In this document: positions 9,149 to 18,025 of the stretch, in pieces
Numbering within the stretch: position 1 is the stretch's first letter
How the letters are laid out: each line of letters starts with the position of its first letter
DNA from: Candidatus Krumholzibacteriia bacterium
Lineage (GTDB): Bacteria; Krumholzibacteriota; Krumholzibacteriia; LZORAL124-64-63
DNA length: 32,099 nucleotides
Reading direction: 5' to 3'
NCBI GenBank assembly: GCA_030592845.1
Contig: JAUVII010000018.1
Location: 1 to 32,099, forward strand
Position numbers and translations under genes: made by a program
Notes under the pieces: generated by a model
The model's database searches: none
What the model was told of the DNA's origin: nothing
What the model saw: only the letters and a program-made list of their open reading frames with translations

Positions 9149-10378
9149 CTATTCGGGGAAAACCCTGGACAGCATCGCGTGCAGTTTGGTGAACAGCTCC
9201 GGATCCAACGGAGGCACGGTCTCGAAAAGTTCGCTGCCTGCTTTTCCGGGGTGGGGAACCGGGTCGGAATTCAGCAGGGCGGCTTCCTGGTAGGCGGCCA
9301 GAAAACCGGGGACCGACCGGCTGGCGTCACGCAGGCGATCCTCTCCCAGACGGTGGAAAATCACCGACGACATTCCGTAACCCGTTTGGCTGTAAGCGTT
9401 CATCCCTGCCAGGTGTCCAGCGAAAAGCACTCCCTTTTTGGCCATTTCAGCCTCGTCGTCAAGCATGGGGCCCAACTGACGGTTCATCATTTCGAGGGCC
9501 TCCTGGGCCTTCATGAAGAAGTTTTCCGGGATGAGGTTGACCTTGTGCAGGGCCGGGTGGGCGGTGTCGAATTCCAGGATGGCGGCTTTGTCGATCCATC
9601 CGGTTACGCCTTCGTTGGCCAGCACCCGGAAAGAATGGGCCACCGAAAGTTCACCTTCCAGCTCCATGGGGTCGGTGCCCGGTATGGTCTGGAACCGCCG
9701 GAAAACAAGTGAGGCGACATTGCGGATGACCTGGTCCGCCGAGCCGGCGCCCAGAACGCCGGTGTCCACGAAAAGGTCGCCATCCTTGATCCGGATTTCC
9801 GGTTTGGTGGGTAAAAAGTAGATGGTAAAATCCGCAGGAATATTTTCCGGTTCGCACCAATAGCGGATCAATTTGTCCATCTCGCATTTGCGGGGGCCGG
9901 TCATTTCATCCAGACGGGCGTCGATGCGCTCCCGGTTTTCCAGGCAGTAGTTGCTGTTGTGAAGATAGTCCGAGCGGTCGGGGGTTCGTTTCTGTTGCCC
10001 TTCGCGGCCCAGTTTTTCCCAGAAAACACCCTCGAGCCAATTGCTGATGCGTTGGGCGGTGGGGGCATCCTTTTCCAGGCTGCGGCGCCAAAGGGTTACG
10101 CTCGGGAGTTCAGCATAGGCGTAAAAATCATCAAGGGGAACATCCTGGCCCGCGGCGACCCGGTCGGCGATGGCCTTGAAGGCCGTCCACCCCGAGGTGT
10201 CGGTAGTCAGTCGGCAATCAACGCTTTCCGTTTGAAGGGACGGTTTTTGCTTTACGGCGGGCTCCTTGTCCGGCGCGCAGGCGACGACGGTCAGGGACAG
10301 AAAAACCAGGGCGATCCCGGGGATCACGAAGGAACGAAGGCGGGGCACATTGTGGCGGCCCCCGTCATGGGTTATCAT
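9149..10378 (-). CDS. Putative lipoprotein of unknown family
   Basis: Start chosen at internal Met (MITHDGGRHNVPRLRSFVIPGIALVFLSLTVVACAPDKEP) because it gives a signal peptide with a lipobox-like LTVVAC; the longer track ORF runs into the queE upstream region. Confidence 0.6.
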   Translation of the reverse strand: MITHDGGRHNVPRLRSFVIPGIALVFLSLTVVACAPDKEPAVKQKPSLQTESVDCRLTTDTSGWTAFKAIADRVAAGQDVPLDDFYAYAELPSVTLWRRSLEKDAPTAQRISNWLEGVFWEKLGREGQQKRTPDRSDYLHNSNYCLENRERIDARLDEMTGPRKCEMDKLIRYWCEPENIPADFTIYFLPTKPEIRIKDGDLFVDTGVLGAGSADQVIRNVASLVFRRFQTIPGTDPMELEGELSVAHSFRVLANEGVTGWIDKAAILEFDTAHPALHKVNLIPENFFMKAQEALEMMNRQLGPMLDDEAEMAKKGVLFAGHLAGMNAYSQTGYGMSSVIFHRLGEDRLRDASRSVPGFLAAYQEAALLNSDPVPHPGKAGSELFETVPPLDPELFTKLHAMLSRVFPE

Positions 10379-10448
10379 TCGCAATTCAGCGACACTCCTG
10401 TGGAAACAAAGCCTTGGGGACACCAGGGGCCCCGATCGGATAAACGAC

Positions 10449-11111
10449 ATGCTTCTGATCAACGAAATATACCCCGCAATCTGCGGGGAGTCACGTTTCA
10501 TCGGGCGGACCTGCACCCTGGTGCGGTTGACGGGATGTCACATCCGCTGCACCTGGTGCGACTCGGAGCACTCATTTTCCGGGGGCCGGACCATGAGCAT
10601 ACACCAGGTCCTGGAATCAGTTCAAGGTTACGGGTTCCCCACCGTCCTGGTGACGGGAGGCGAACCCCTGCTGCAGGGTGAGGTCGTGGACCTGTTGGCG
10701 GCCCTTTTGGCCGATGGCCGCACGGTCCTCCTGGAAACCAGCGGCGCCCTCGGACATGATAAACTCGTGCCTCTTGATCAGGTTCCCAAGGGTGTGCGCC
10801 GCATCGTGGATATCAAAGCCCCCGGAAGCGGTATTCCGGGCGAAGTTATTGACTGGAAGGGAATTGCCTGTCTGGGAGCGGGCGATGAAATCAAGATCGT
10901 CTGCAGGGACCGGGGTGATTACGAGTGGGGCCGGGACCTGGTGCGGGAGGGAGACCGGATTCCCTCCGCGACGGTGGTCACCTTTTCGCCGGTCCAGGGA
11001 GAGTTGCTTCCCGCCGACCTGGCCGAATGGATTCTGGCCGACGGGCTGGATGTCTTTTTCCTGATTCAACTGCACCGGGCGGTCTGGCCCGACATCGAGA
11101 GGGGGGTCTGA
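10449..11111 (+). CDS. queE: 7-carboxy-7-deazaguanine synthase (radical SAM)
   Basis: MLLINEIYPAICGESRFIGRTCTLVRLTGCHIRCTWCDSEHSF (CX3CX2C), VTGGEPLLQ, C-terminal FLIQLHRAVWP; followed by queC. Confidence 0.88.
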   Translation: MLLINEIYPAICGESRFIGRTCTLVRLTGCHIRCTWCDSEHSFSGGRTMSIHQVLESVQGYGFPTVLVTGGEPLLQGEVVDLLAALLADGRTVLLETSGALGHDKLVPLDQVPKGVRRIVDIKAPGSGIPGEVIDWKGIACLGAGDEIKIVCRDRGDYEWGRDLVREGDRIPSATVVTFSPVQGELLPADLAEWILADGLDVFFLIQLHRAVWPDIERGV

Positions 11112-11112
11112 T

Positions 11113-11826
11113 TTGGCTGCCGCGGAAAAAACGCGAACCGAAAAGGGTGCTCCCCAAAAACGGGCCGTGGTTCTGGCAAGCGGCGGTCTGGATTCCGCCG
11201 TGTGTCTGGCCGAGGCCGTGCTGGAGTTCGACATCGCCCTGCTGCATATCAATTACGGTCAGCGAACCGAGGCCCGGGAGCTCCGGGCTTTTCACGAGTT
11301 GGGAGACCATTACGGGATCACCCGGCGGTTGGTGGCGGATATTTCCTACCTCAAGGAAATCGGGGGATCATCCCTGGTGGACGAGACCATGGAGATGGAA
11401 ACGGGTTTGCCCACGGGGGATGGGGAGGTACCTTCGACCTATGTTCCCTTCCGCAACGCGCACATCCTTTGCGTGGGGGTTTCATGGGCCGAGGTCATCG
11501 GAGCCGAGGCGCTGTTCATCGGCGCGGTGGAGGAGGACGGCAGCGGCTATCCCGATTGTCGTGAAGAATTCTACCGTCTGTTCGGAGCGGCGGTGACGGC
11601 TGGGACCAAACCCGAAACGAAGATCGCCATCCGGACTCCGCTGATCGAACTGGACAAGGCAGCCATTGTCCGCCGGGGCGTCGACCTGCAGGTCCCCCTG
11701 GGGTTGACCTGGTCCTGCTACACGGATTCCACCAAGGCCTGCGGCGTGTGCGAGAGTTGCCGGCTGCGTCTGCGCGGGTTTTCGGCCGCAGGGGTAAAGG
11801 ACCCTATCCCTTACCGTCAGAAGTAG
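11113..11826 (+). CDS. queC: 7-cyano-7-deazaguanine synthase
   Basis: VVLASGGLDSAVCLAEA (PP-loop), LHINYGQRTEARELRAF, VPFRNAHILCVGVSWAE, zinc motif CGVCESCRLRLRGF. Confidence 0.93.
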   Translation: MAAAEKTRTEKGAPQKRAVVLASGGLDSAVCLAEAVLEFDIALLHINYGQRTEARELRAFHELGDHYGITRRLVADISYLKEIGGSSLVDETMEMETGLPTGDGEVPSTYVPFRNAHILCVGVSWAEVIGAEALFIGAVEEDGSGYPDCREEFYRLFGAAVTAGTKPETKIAIRTPLIELDKAAIVRRGVDLQVPLGLTWSCYTDSTKACGVCESCRLRLRGFSAAGVKDPIPYRQK

Positions 11827-12757
11827 TGAATTTTGAAAAATCATAGTCCTGATAGGCGTTGCAGCGGCTGCACAGATTGAGAAGATCGCGCCGCCCGTCG
11901 TCCAGGGCCGCCCGCATGCATTCCGCCGCGTAGCTTTCCCAGATTTCCTCCACCGACTGCCCATTGACGTTGCCGACCACCGCCCGTTCATGCACGTCCC
12001 AGCAGCAGATCGTGGCGTTGCCGTTGGTGTAGAAGAACATTTCGTCCAGAACCTTCAAACAGGGTTTGAGGACCACGTCTTCCCGCTTCTGGCCGGTCCA
12101 GGGCCACTGGTACATGTGGGTGATCAGGACTTCACTGCAACGGGGGCCCCAGAAGTCCTTGTAGGCGTCGACTTCGTGCTTGTTTTCAGGAACTTCGATC
12201 ATGCGCAGTTCGGTAAAGACCTTGTCCCGGTACCCGCCTTCGTCCCACAGCTCGAGGAAGCGTTGTGTCCGTTCCATCACCTTGGTGTAGTCGATGCCGA
12301 TGCGGGAAGGCTCGTAGGTTTCGCGGCTCATTCCATCGATTGAAAAACGCATGATGTCCACACCGGCTTCCAGCAGGTCCACCGACAGTTTTTCGGTCAT
12401 CAGTTCGCCGTTGGTGTTGAATTCCACCCGGGCCGTGGGATCGTTGTCCTTGATGTAGCGCACGATCTCGGGCATACGGTTGTCGACGAACGGTTCGTTG
12501 GTCAAGAACGGCCGGTAGGTGATGCCCCAGCCGCGGGTATCGTCGACGATCTTCTGCCAGGTCTCGGTGGGCATGCGCGCGGGATCCCGCACGATCTCGT
12601 TCTGGGGGCAGAAGGGACACTTGGCGTTGCACTTGGTCACGGTCTCCATCTGGATGTATTTGGGCTTCGCCGCGTAGGGCATTCGCCAGCGCGCGCCCTG
12701 GTTCCCCTGGGGATGGCTGCTCGAGGAGTTCGTCTTGTCCGCCTGATTCGGTCTCAT
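11804..12757 (-). CDS. Radical SAM/SPASM domain protein
   Basis: ETVTKCNAKCPFCPQNE (CX3CX2C), EFNTNGELMT, IMRFSIDGMSRETYE, SPASM-like C-terminus PCLKVLDEMFFYTNGNATICCWD...LCSRC. Confidence 0.85.
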   Translation of the reverse strand: MRPNQADKTNSSSSHPQGNQGARWRMPYAAKPKYIQMETVTKCNAKCPFCPQNEIVRDPARMPTETWQKIVDDTRGWGITYRPFLTNEPFVDNRMPEIVRYIKDNDPTARVEFNTNGELMTEKLSVDLLEAGVDIMRFSIDGMSRETYEPSRIGIDYTKVMERTQRFLELWDEGGYRDKVFTELRMIEVPENKHEVDAYKDFWGPRCSEVLITHMYQWPWTGQKREDVVLKPCLKVLDEMFFYTNGNATICCWDVHERAVVGNVNGQSVEEIWESYAAECMRAALDDGRRDLLNLCSRCNAYQDYDFSKFTTSDGKG

Positions 12758-12791
12758 CCATGTCCTCCGGTCATCGGTTCTTCAAGGATTT

Positions 12792-14111
12792 TCAAAGATA
12801 GGGCTCGATCATGGCCAGGCTGCGCTCGGTGGCTCCCCTCTGGTCCAGAACCACCTGGCGGGCGGTTTCGCCCAGGGATTTCAGCCGTTCATTGTCCCGC
12901 AACAATCCATCGGCGACCTTAAAGGCTTCCCGGGAGTTCTCAAGGACAAATCCCGCGCCGCGCCGGACCAGCAGTCCGGCCTCTTCCGCATTATGAATCA
13001 CCGGGCCGAACAGGACGGGCATACTGGCGACCGCAGGTTCCATGGTGTTGTGCACCCCGGTGGTAAAGCTGCCGCCGACGTAGGTAAGATGGCCCGCCCG
13101 GTAGATCTCCGCCAGCACTCCGATCGAATCGGTGAGAATGACACGTGCCGGATCGTCACGGCCGCGAGGGTCAGCCATGAGGCCGGACAGGCGCCGGTGT
13201 GGGATTTTTCGGCGGTCCAGGGTGCTTTCCAGGGAGCCCAACCGGTCGGCGGAGGGTTCGTGCGGAGTCAGGACGACACGCAGGTCCGGGTGTGCGGCCA
13301 GCAGCTCTCCCAGGACGGGGAGCCACAGTTTTTCGTCAGGTGGCCAGGTGCTGCCCAGGATAAAAAGGCGGCCGCCCAATCCGCGCAACCGGCCTGCCGT
13401 TTCGCCCGCCCGGGCGGCTTCGTAGCGGAGGATGACCTGCTCGACGCGGGTGTCCCCGGTAACCGAAACCGGGGTGGTGACCCCAAGATCCTCGATAAAT
13501 CGCAGGCGGTCCTCAGGTGTGCAGACGCCCAGGTGCGCAAACCTGTTGAAGACATCGCGGAAAAGGGGTTTGGCCAACGGGCGGAGCCGCGCGCTCCTGG
13601 GCTGCAGGGAACCGGCGGCCAGAACCACGGGCACACCCCGGTCCGCGGCGGCGGCGACCTGGTTGGGCCAGCAGTCGAACTTCACGAACACCAGCAACCG
13701 GGGCTGCCACAGGTCCATCAAGCGCGCCATATCTTTGGGATGATCCAGGGGCAGGTAGTCGTGAAGATCGGCGCAGGGGCGTCCCTTGGCGTATTCGAAC
13801 CCGGAAGGCGAGTAGTGGGTCACTGCGATGCGCGGGGGATCGGGCCGTTCCTTCAGGGCGGCGATGATGGGCCGGGCCTGTTCGTATTCACCCACGGATG
13901 TGGCATGGAACCAGACTCCGCCTTTCACCAGATCGGCGTTTGCGGCGAGGCGGTCCATCAGGCCCCGCCGGCCGGCGATACCTTCGGCCAGTTTTGGCGA
14001 CAGGGGCCCGGCCAACCGGGTGGCGGCGCAAAGGGCGGGACTGAGCCCGCGATAGAGACGCAACAGAACCCCGGATTTTTGGGTCTCGCGCTTCGAAGCA
14101 CCAGGGGACAT
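12792..14111 (-). CDS. waaA: 3-deoxy-D-manno-octulosonic acid transferase
   Basis: WFHATSVGEYEQARPIIAALKE, VFVKFDCWPNQVAAAADRGVPVVLAAGSL, TYVGGSFTTGVHNTMEPAVASMPVLFGP. ATG at 14111 overlaps the upstream gene's stop. Confidence 0.9.
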   Translation of the reverse strand: MSPGASKRETQKSGVLLRLYRGLSPALCAATRLAGPLSPKLAEGIAGRRGLMDRLAANADLVKGGVWFHATSVGEYEQARPIIAALKERPDPPRIAVTHYSPSGFEYAKGRPCADLHDYLPLDHPKDMARLMDLWQPRLLVFVKFDCWPNQVAAAADRGVPVVLAAGSLQPRSARLRPLAKPLFRDVFNRFAHLGVCTPEDRLRFIEDLGVTTPVSVTGDTRVEQVILRYEAARAGETAGRLRGLGGRLFILGSTWPPDEKLWLPVLGELLAAHPDLRVVLTPHEPSADRLGSLESTLDRRKIPHRRLSGLMADPRGRDDPARVILTDSIGVLAEIYRAGHLTYVGGSFTTGVHNTMEPAVASMPVLFGPVIHNAEEAGLLVRRGAGFVLENSREAFKVADGLLRDNERLKSLGETARQVVLDQRGATERSLAMIEPYL

Positions 14112-15160
14112 CAATTTTCCTCCATGGCGTTCAGAACGGAATAGGCTTCATCCGGGCTGATGTCCCGGAGACAGGCAAGGTCATTCCGGTGGCAGGGGCG
14201 TTTGCCGTTGCGCGAACAGGGACGGCAATCGAGAGGCTTTTCCAGCACCCGACTTCCGGTCAACACCGGGAAGTATCCGAATTCCCGCACCGTGGGGCCG
14301 AAAAACGCCAGGACCGGGGTCCCGGCCGCTTCGGCGATGTGAAGCAGTCCGCTGTCGTTCGTGACAAGAAGGCTGCATTCGGACAGCAGGGTGGCTACTT
14401 CGGGGAGAGCGCGGTCCCGGATGATCCGGATCCGCGAATTGTCTTTGGCTGCCTGGTCCAGGGGGCCATCGGTGAACCATTGCTCCTCGCGGGGCCCCAC
14501 GAATATCCGCACGGTGCCGGGATGATCCCCAAGGTACATTTGCACCAGGGCCAGGAAGTTGTTTTCGGGCCAGCGTTTGGTGTCCCACTGGGCGCCCGGC
14601 GCGAGGCCCAGGATTTCGCCACCGACATTTCCGGGCGGGGCGGAAGCTAATGACGCCAATGGTGGAAGAAATGCAATTTCCCCGTCCCGTGGGGAGGCCA
14701 GGTCCACAGTCAGCTCCTCGAACCGGTCGTGCATCGTTCGTTTGAGGCTGTCTTGCAGGTGCCCGGTGCGCATGAAGGCCAGTCGCGCGGCGGTGTCTTT
14801 GGCCAACCGCCTGTCCGGCCGGCGCCCCATCATTCCGAGCAGGAGGTGGCCGCGCAGGATGTTGTGGGCGTCGATGACCATGTCCCAGGGGATTTTGCGC
14901 AACTCGGCGGCCAGTTTCACAACGGCACCGGGCCCGGAGCCCGGCAGGCAGATTACCCTGTGGATGCCGCGGATATTTTCCATCAGGGGAGCAAAGGCGG
15001 GTTTGGTCACCAGGGTCACGCGGATTGTCCCGTCGCCGGACCGGTCATGAAGCCGGGCCAGGGCCCAGCCCAAAAGACACAGGTCGCCCAGGGAGCCGAA
15101 CCGAACCACCAGAATATCGCCTGGCGCTTCGGGTCTGGTTTGGGAAGCAACGGTGGACAT
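14111..15160 (-). CDS. Glycosyltransferase family 9 (ADP-heptose:LPS heptosyltransferase-like)
   Basis: ILVVRFGSLGDLCLLGWALARL, VIDAHNILRGHLLLGMMGRRPDRR, LGLAPGAQWDTKRWP, SLLVTNDSGLLHIAEAAGTPVLAFFGPT. Start at the internal Met (MSTVASQ) judged likely. Confidence 0.88.
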   Translation of the reverse strand: MSTVASQTRPEAPGDILVVRFGSLGDLCLLGWALARLHDRSGDGTIRVTLVTKPAFAPLMENIRGIHRVICLPGSGPGAVVKLAAELRKIPWDMVIDAHNILRGHLLLGMMGRRPDRRLAKDTAARLAFMRTGHLQDSLKRTMHDRFEELTVDLASPRDGEIAFLPPLASLASAPPGNVGGEILGLAPGAQWDTKRWPENNFLALVQMYLGDHPGTVRIFVGPREEQWFTDGPLDQAAKDNSRIRIIRDRALPEVATLLSECSLLVTNDSGLLHIAEAAGTPVLAFFGPTVREFGYFPVLTGSRVLEKPLDCRPCSRNGKRPCHRNDLACLRDISPDEAYSVLNAMEEN

Positions 15161-15349
15161 AACACCTTCCGGATCGGTTTCGGTGACGGAGTTCCGCCAA
15201 ATATCCCCCAAAAGGGGTTCGGGTAAAAGATTTTCCTGCGGGTTCACGGGACCGGACCCGGGGATGGCCTTGCCGGTCGGGAAGATAAAAGGTAACATCG
15301 ACGCATCGATCGGCCCCACCTCTGAGGGGTCTGACAGGATCACCCCGGC

Positions 15350-16627
15350 GTGGAGACCCTATTTTTGGACCTTCTCCTACTTCTCATTCTCCTGGGATTG
15401 TCCGCCGCGTTTTCCGGTTCGGAAACGGCATTTTTTTCCCTGGACCCGGCGGAACTCGCCCGGATGGAAAAGGAAAGTTCCCGCGCCGGAAAGCGGGTTC
15501 TGTCCCTGCTTCGTCGTACCCATGAGCTCCTTTCGGCCATTCTGATAGGCAATCTCCTGATAAATACCGCCGCCGGCGTGGTGGCAACCAGCCTGTGCCT
15601 GAAATGGTTCGGGCCCCGGGGGATCCTGGTCGCGGTTCCGGTCACTACCCTGGCTTTGCTCCTGTTGGGTGAAATCACTCCCAAAATGCTTGCCCTGCGC
15701 TTCCGGCAAAAAACCGCGATGCTGGCCCAGGGACCGCTGGGGATCTGGTTGGTTGTGACCCGTCCGGCCTTGCTGGTCATCGGGGCCCTGGTGCGGCTCA
15801 TGCTCCGCCTTCTGCCTTTCGACCGCACAGGATCCCGAAAGTTGACCACTGCCGAACTGAGATCCGCCTGCGATCTGGCGGTCGAAGATGGGACCCTGAC
15901 CGAAACCGAGGGCCGGTCCCTGGCGCGGCTTCTCCAGTTGGAGGACCTGGAAGTTTCCCACATCATGACGCCCAGGACTTCGGTGATTGCCCTGCGGCGG
16001 GACATGTCCCTGCGCCAGGTACTGGCTGTTTCCCGCCGCGCGGGTTTCAACCGCTACCCGGTTCTGGAAACCGGCGGCGGCCGTCCGGTGGGTCTCTTTC
16101 ACCTGAAGGATCTCCTGGCCACGTCGCCGGTACCGGCCCAGCCCCTCCTGGATAATCTGCGGGAGATTTTGTTTATCCCCGAAAGCAAGGACGTGGCCGC
16201 CCTGTTGACCGACATGCGGGAGGGCCGGACCCACCTGGCTGCGGTGGTGGACGAACACGGCGATTTCACCGGCATCGTGACCTTGGCCGACTGCCTCCAG
16301 GCCCTCATGGGGTCGGTTGCGGATGTTCAGGACCATTCCCAGGAAATGATTCCCCTGGGTGACGGCCGCTGGATCATCAGCGGCCGGACGGATTTGCGGG
16401 AGTTGGAGGAGAGCTGCGGAATCACCCTGCCGACCAGCCGGGATTATGTGACCGTGGCGGGTTTTCTGATGACGCGCCTGGGGCGGGTCCTGCAGGCGGG
16501 GGACAAGGTGACCCTGCCGGCGGCCCGGCTTTCGGTGCTGGAAATGACCGGCCATCGGGTGGACCGCATTCAGGTGACCCTTCTGGACGATGAACGGGTC
16601 GCGGCGAATCTGCGGGGTGGGCGATGA
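15350..16627 (+). CDS. CNNM (DUF21) + CBS domain protein, HlyC/CorC family
   Basis: AAFSGSETAFFSLDPAELARM, VPVTTLALLLLGEITPKMLALRF, HIMTPRTSVIAL, HLAAVVDEHGDFTGIVTLADCLQALMG. GTG start. Confidence 0.88.
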   Translation: METLFLDLLLLLILLGLSAAFSGSETAFFSLDPAELARMEKESSRAGKRVLSLLRRTHELLSAILIGNLLINTAAGVVATSLCLKWFGPRGILVAVPVTTLALLLLGEITPKMLALRFRQKTAMLAQGPLGIWLVVTRPALLVIGALVRLMLRLLPFDRTGSRKLTTAELRSACDLAVEDGTLTETEGRSLARLLQLEDLEVSHIMTPRTSVIALRRDMSLRQVLAVSRRAGFNRYPVLETGGGRPVGLFHLKDLLATSPVPAQPLLDNLREILFIPESKDVAALLTDMREGRTHLAAVVDEHGDFTGIVTLADCLQALMGSVADVQDHSQEMIPLGDGRWIISGRTDLRELEESCGITLPTSRDYVTVAGFLMTRLGRVLQAGDKVTLPAARLSVLEMTGHRVDRIQVTLLDDERVAANLRGGR

Positions 16628-17673
16628 ACCTGAACGGCGATGGCCTGGGACTCCTGTGGATGATTGGCCTGGGGGCATTCAGTCTCCTGATGAGCGCATT
16701 TTTTTCGGGATGTGAAACCGGTTACATGAGTGTCAGCCGCGTGCGGCTTCGCAATCGTCCCTCCTCCGACAGCGCCGCTGTTCGTCGGCTGCGGTCCCAG
16801 TTGCGCAGGATCGAGGATCCCATCCTTACCTGTCTGATCGGCACCAGTCTTTTCAATGTCTTTTTTACTGCCCTGGTCACCGTGGAGTTGTCTTCGCGGT
16901 TCGGGGCCCGGGGGGAATGGCTTGCCCTGGGTGTGGTATCGGTCCTGGTGATCGTCCTGGGTGAAATCCTTCCCAAGGTGCTGTATAGGGAATTCCCGGA
17001 GCAGTTGACCCTGGCCTCGGCGCCCGCCATTTCAGGGGCCATGGGTTTGCTGTTGCCTGTCCGTTGGGCGCTCAGAGGGTATACGACCCTGTGGGCCCGG
17101 CTGCTTCCGGCAAAGGATTCAGGCAGGGGAAACCTGAACCGGCGGAGTTTGGCCGCGTTGCTGTTGACCAACGCGGTTCCCAACGAAAACGACCAGCGGT
17201 TTGCCGAAGCCATGGACCGTTTCCTTGAACTGGAAGGGCACCCTCTTTCGAACAGTATGCGGCCCCTCGACAGCCTGGTAACCGTCGGTCCGGAGGTCAC
17301 CGTGGCGGAGTGTCTGGCGGTGGCCACCGGTTCGGGTTTCAGCCGCCTGCCCGTCACGCGGGAGGATGGACGGGACCTGCAGGGATACGTTCTGGTGCGC
17401 GATCTCCTGTTCCTTTCCCTCGAGGATCATGGCCGAATCCTGCCGCGAAAATTCATCCGCACCTTTTTGCTGGTGGACGAACGCATGTCACCGTATGAAC
17501 TTTTCGAGGAATTGAGGAGCCAGGGCCGGCAGCTTGCCGTGGTCACCGACGGGATCGGGAACCCAATGGGGATGATTACCCTTGAAGATCTGATTGAAAC
17601 CGTCATCGGTTCGATTCAGGATGAGTTCGACCCGCCCGCGGGTCCGGATGAAAAGACAGCCCTACAAGAGTGA
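16624..17673 (+). CDS. Second CNNM (DUF21) + CBS domain protein (tandem paralogue)
   Basis: SAFFSGCETGYMSVSRVRLRNR, VLVIVLGEILPKVLYREFP, LAVVTDGIGNPMGMITLEDLIETVIGSIQDEFD; ATGA overlap with preceding gene. Confidence 0.88.
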   Translation: MNLNGDGLGLLWMIGLGAFSLLMSAFFSGCETGYMSVSRVRLRNRPSSDSAAVRRLRSQLRRIEDPILTCLIGTSLFNVFFTALVTVELSSRFGARGEWLALGVVSVLVIVLGEILPKVLYREFPEQLTLASAPAISGAMGLLLPVRWALRGYTTLWARLLPAKDSGRGNLNRRSLAALLLTNAVPNENDQRFAEAMDRFLELEGHPLSNSMRPLDSLVTVGPEVTVAECLAVATGSGFSRLPVTREDGRDLQGYVLVRDLLFLSLEDHGRILPRKFIRTFLLVDERMSPYELFEELRSQGRQLAVVTDGIGNPMGMITLEDLIETVIGSIQDEFDPPAGPDEKTALQE

Positions 17674-17686
17674 AGTCACGGAAGGA

Positions 17687-18025
17687 ATGACCATGGGTAT
17701 GAACGGCATGAGCAAACACGACCACATCCTGGCAGGGCTGGTATTCAGCCTGCAGGCCGCGACCATGCAGCAGTTGGGCAAGATTCAGAACCCCATGACG
17801 GGGGAAATCGAAAAGGATCTTGATCAGGCCAGGGGTTCCATCGACATCCTGGAAATGCTCAAGGCCAAATGCCGGACCGATACGCCCGAGGAATTGCTGC
17901 GCATGATCGACAGCGCCGTGATGGACCTGCAGTTGAACTACATGGATGAAGTTAAAAAATCGGCTCCGGCCGAAAAAGAGGAAGATGCCTCCGAGGACGA
18001 AGCAGGGGACGAGGCGGACGGTTGA
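17687..18025 (+). CDS. DUF1844 family protein
   Basis: HDHILAGLVFSLQAATMQQLGKIQNPMTGEIEKDLDQARGSIDILEMLKAKCRTDTPEELLRMIDSAVMDLQLNYM resembles DUF1844; acidic low-complexity tail. Confidence 0.75.
   Translation: MTMGMNGMSKHDHILAGLVFSLQAATMQQLGKIQNPMTGEIEKDLDQARGSIDILEMLKAKCRTDTPEELLRMIDSAVMDLQLNYMDEVKKSAPAEKEEDASEDEAGDEADG

Noticed and set aside
12993-14144. 383 aa plus-strand ORF antisense to waaA
   Set aside because: Shadow ORF of a clear KDO transferase gene.
15377-16678. 433 aa minus-strand ORF antisense to the CNNM gene
   Set aside because: Gln/His/Gly-rich shadow frame without recognisable features.
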